A stretch of DNA of 64,000 nt, taken from Candidatus Omnitrophota bacterium. GTDB lineage: Bacteria > Omnitrophota > Omnitrophia > Omnitrophales > Aquincolibacteriaceae. Below, in pieces: positions 56,201 to 59,200 of the stretch. The notes under the pieces are model-generated. The model was not told the DNA's origin, did no database searches, and saw nothing but the letters and a program-made list of their open reading frames with translations. Both the position numbers and the translations under genes were made by a program. The first letter of the stretch is position 1, and each line of letters starts with the position of its first letter. The stretch spans positions 18,233 to 82,232 of the forward strand of contig JAUYMS010000050.1 in NCBI GenBank assembly GCA_030698625.1, read 5' to 3'.

Positions 56201-59200
56201 ACTGAATCTGGCCGGCAAGTGTATCCGCATCCGACTTCGTCTCCGGGTTGGAAGTCACGGAAACACCGTACCTAGCAGCATCTGCCTTCAGACCGTCAAC
56301 GCGTGTTGCATGGGCCGCTTTTGCCGTTTCGATCCGCTCGGCCAATGCATCCGCTGCGTCCATCGTTTGAGGACGCGTGTCATCGAGTTCGTATTTAATG
56401 GCTTCGGCTACCAGGCCGTTCACGATTTCGTCAAAAGCTACCTGCGCCCTTTCGATCTCTCGAACCAAGGCATCCGCCGCAGCCTTCGTCTCAGGACGCG
56501 TATCACCAAGTCCGTATTTGATAGCTTCGGCCATGAGCAGGCTTGCGCGCGCATCAAAGGCATCCCGCGCGACGCTGACTCTCTCTGCCAAGCTGTCTGC
56601 ATCGGTCTTACTTCCCGGCTCAAGTTCTTCCATCCCGTACTGCTCCACATAGCCCATAAGAACTCTGACTCGGGCTTGAAACTGCTCGCGAGCTTGAGCA
56701 ATGACGTCACCCAGAGCATCAGAATCAACCTTCGTCTTGGGCCGTGTTATTCCATCAATGCCGAACTGTTCGACCTCGCGCATTTGCGCATCGACGATTG
56801 CCTTTAAGGCTTCATCCAGCACATCGCGAATGCCTTCAACGAGAGTGCCGGCGCCGTTGATCATGTCCGTCATCAAATCTGTTCGATCCGCCGTATCGAC
56901 GGCTTTTGCCGCGTCATCGATCAACGACTTGTGTTGAAGAGCCTGTTCATACGACGCTTCCGTGAACGACTCTGCCTGCCTGGAGAGTGCCTCCAATTGA
57001 TCATAGTACCTTCTGATCTCGGCTTCCTTTTCGAGAACCGTACGGCGCTTGTCAAAAGCAGTGCGAATGGCCGCGGTTCCCTCTTGATGGGCGACGTTTA
57101 CGCTTCGTGCGGCATTTCCATATATAGGAAGGGCACGTATGAATGCAATCTGTGAGAGTTGTTCATCCTTAATCTGAGCGCTGTGCTCATCGACGTCAAA
57201 ACCCTCGGTGGTCATAAGATCATGAACTTCGGTCGCAAGGGTATCGTAGGCACCCTTGAGCCGGTTACGCAATCCACTCACATAGGCCTCTTGGAGTTGA
57301 CGGAATTTCTTTTCGACTTCTGTCTGCGCGGCAATCATCTGCGCCAGCCTGCCTCTCGGTTCGTCGGCCCTTAACTCTGAGCGTGCGGGAAAATACGCTT
57401 TCAACGCCGCTAACTTGCCCATAATCCGCATACCAAGCTTCAACTCCGTTTCAGTAATCACGACACCGTCACCAACCGCAGGAATGGCATCCGTAAGCGC
57501 CCGCTGATAACTTTGCAGGGCGGCCAAGATCGCGTCTAAGACACGTTCGACCGCCAAACCCAAGTCACTTTCATGCACTTCCGGGCGAAAATCGGTCAAA
57601 CCTCGGACCTTCGCGGCTTCTACGTTTGTCTCATTCCTAAGTCCTGCCAGTCTGTCGAGCTGCACTTTGACATCAGCTTCCACATTGGTAGCTACCGCGG
57701 CACTGACAGCCTTACTAATAGCGGAGACTTCTGCCAGCGTCTCTTTGCCAAAATTCTGGACCGCAGTGGCGGCATCCTGCGCTTCGCCTGTAGTAGCGGG
57801 CGCCGGTGTTTCCGGCTCTTCGCCCACCAACTTTTTCACAGCGGCGACTTTTTCTTCAGCCGCCTTGCCGGCCTGCTCAAGCCCGGCTGCGATCAAGTCA
57901 CCCACTGCCTTAATAGAGGGAACAAACCCTTCGACAAGAGTTTCATAAGTTGCCTGAATCTCGGCGATTGAGCTGTCTTCAAGCTCATTGTCCTGCTTAT
58001 CCTTTGAGAGTTGCTCAATGTGGGCGTCGATGCCGCTCAGTTTCGTCTGAAAACGTGAGCGAAAACCTCTGAAGCGTTCCTGGTAATCTTTGACCAGATT
58101 GCCGGTAATCTCCTGGCGATCCGCCTTCGCTTGAATTTCGTCCTTTAGAGCCTTGATCTCCTTCTCTGAGGTTTGTAACTGGTAGCGAATCTGAATCACT
58201 TCGCCGTTAGTTAGAATCTCCTGATACCGCACCAACGCCTGATTAATCTTGCTTTCAGTTTCGTCGAGGGCTTGCCAAATGGGATGATCGGCGGCAAGAG
58301 CACGCAATTCAGACCGGGCATTACCAGTCTGAGTTCCACTACCGGCGAGTTTGCCTCGGATGCCTCTGAGTCTCGCCAAGAGATTCTGAGCTCTGGCCGC
58401 TTCGTCAGCGGTGACATCTTCGCCGCTACGCGCGCGCGCAGCTATAGGCCCGAGTTCGTCTCCGGCAGCGTTAATTGTCGCAACTGCGGCATTCGCATCG
58501 TGAAGGGTTTCACGCGCGGCGGCAAGCGCCCCATCGGCCGCGCCGACGGCTGTCGCAATCAAACTCGGGAGGGTTCCGCCGAGAAAAGCAGCAATGCGAT
58601 GAGCCACTTTGGCCACACCGCGTGTAAAAGTTGATGATGCCACGGCCTTCGCTGTCTCAATATTTGCCAGTTGGGGTTCCTTCTGCGCCTGAAGAGCTAC
58701 GCGTAGAACTTTCTTATCTGAGCCCTTGCCTGCAATAAGATCCACAATCTTGACATCGCCTGTCTGCTTGACGGGTTTCACCTGCACCGTGGCAAAAGCG
58801 GGTATCTCATAGTCGGCATGTTCGCGGAAGATCTTGCGCAAGCCCAGACTATCAAGGCCTTCATGCAAAACATTGAGGACCGGCGGATATGCCGTAAAAG
58901 TCGTGCCGGCCTTCGTCACGCTAATGGTAAAGCGCTCTACGCCCTGATCCGTGGCAGCTTTCAGCCGATATTCACGAACGAGCCCGCGATCACCATCGGT
59001 ATACTCGGTCACCCTTACACGAATCGCTACCCCTTTGAGAGATCGAAACCGCTCATAACCTGCATAGGGAGTTCCGTCGCGGCCCGTCTTAAACTTGTCC
59101 CTTCGCAACACATGCGACAGAAACTTCTCGTCGCTATTATCTACTGCACCCGCTTTTGTGGATAAAAGGTGTCTTTCCCCGCGATTGAAGATAAACCGAT

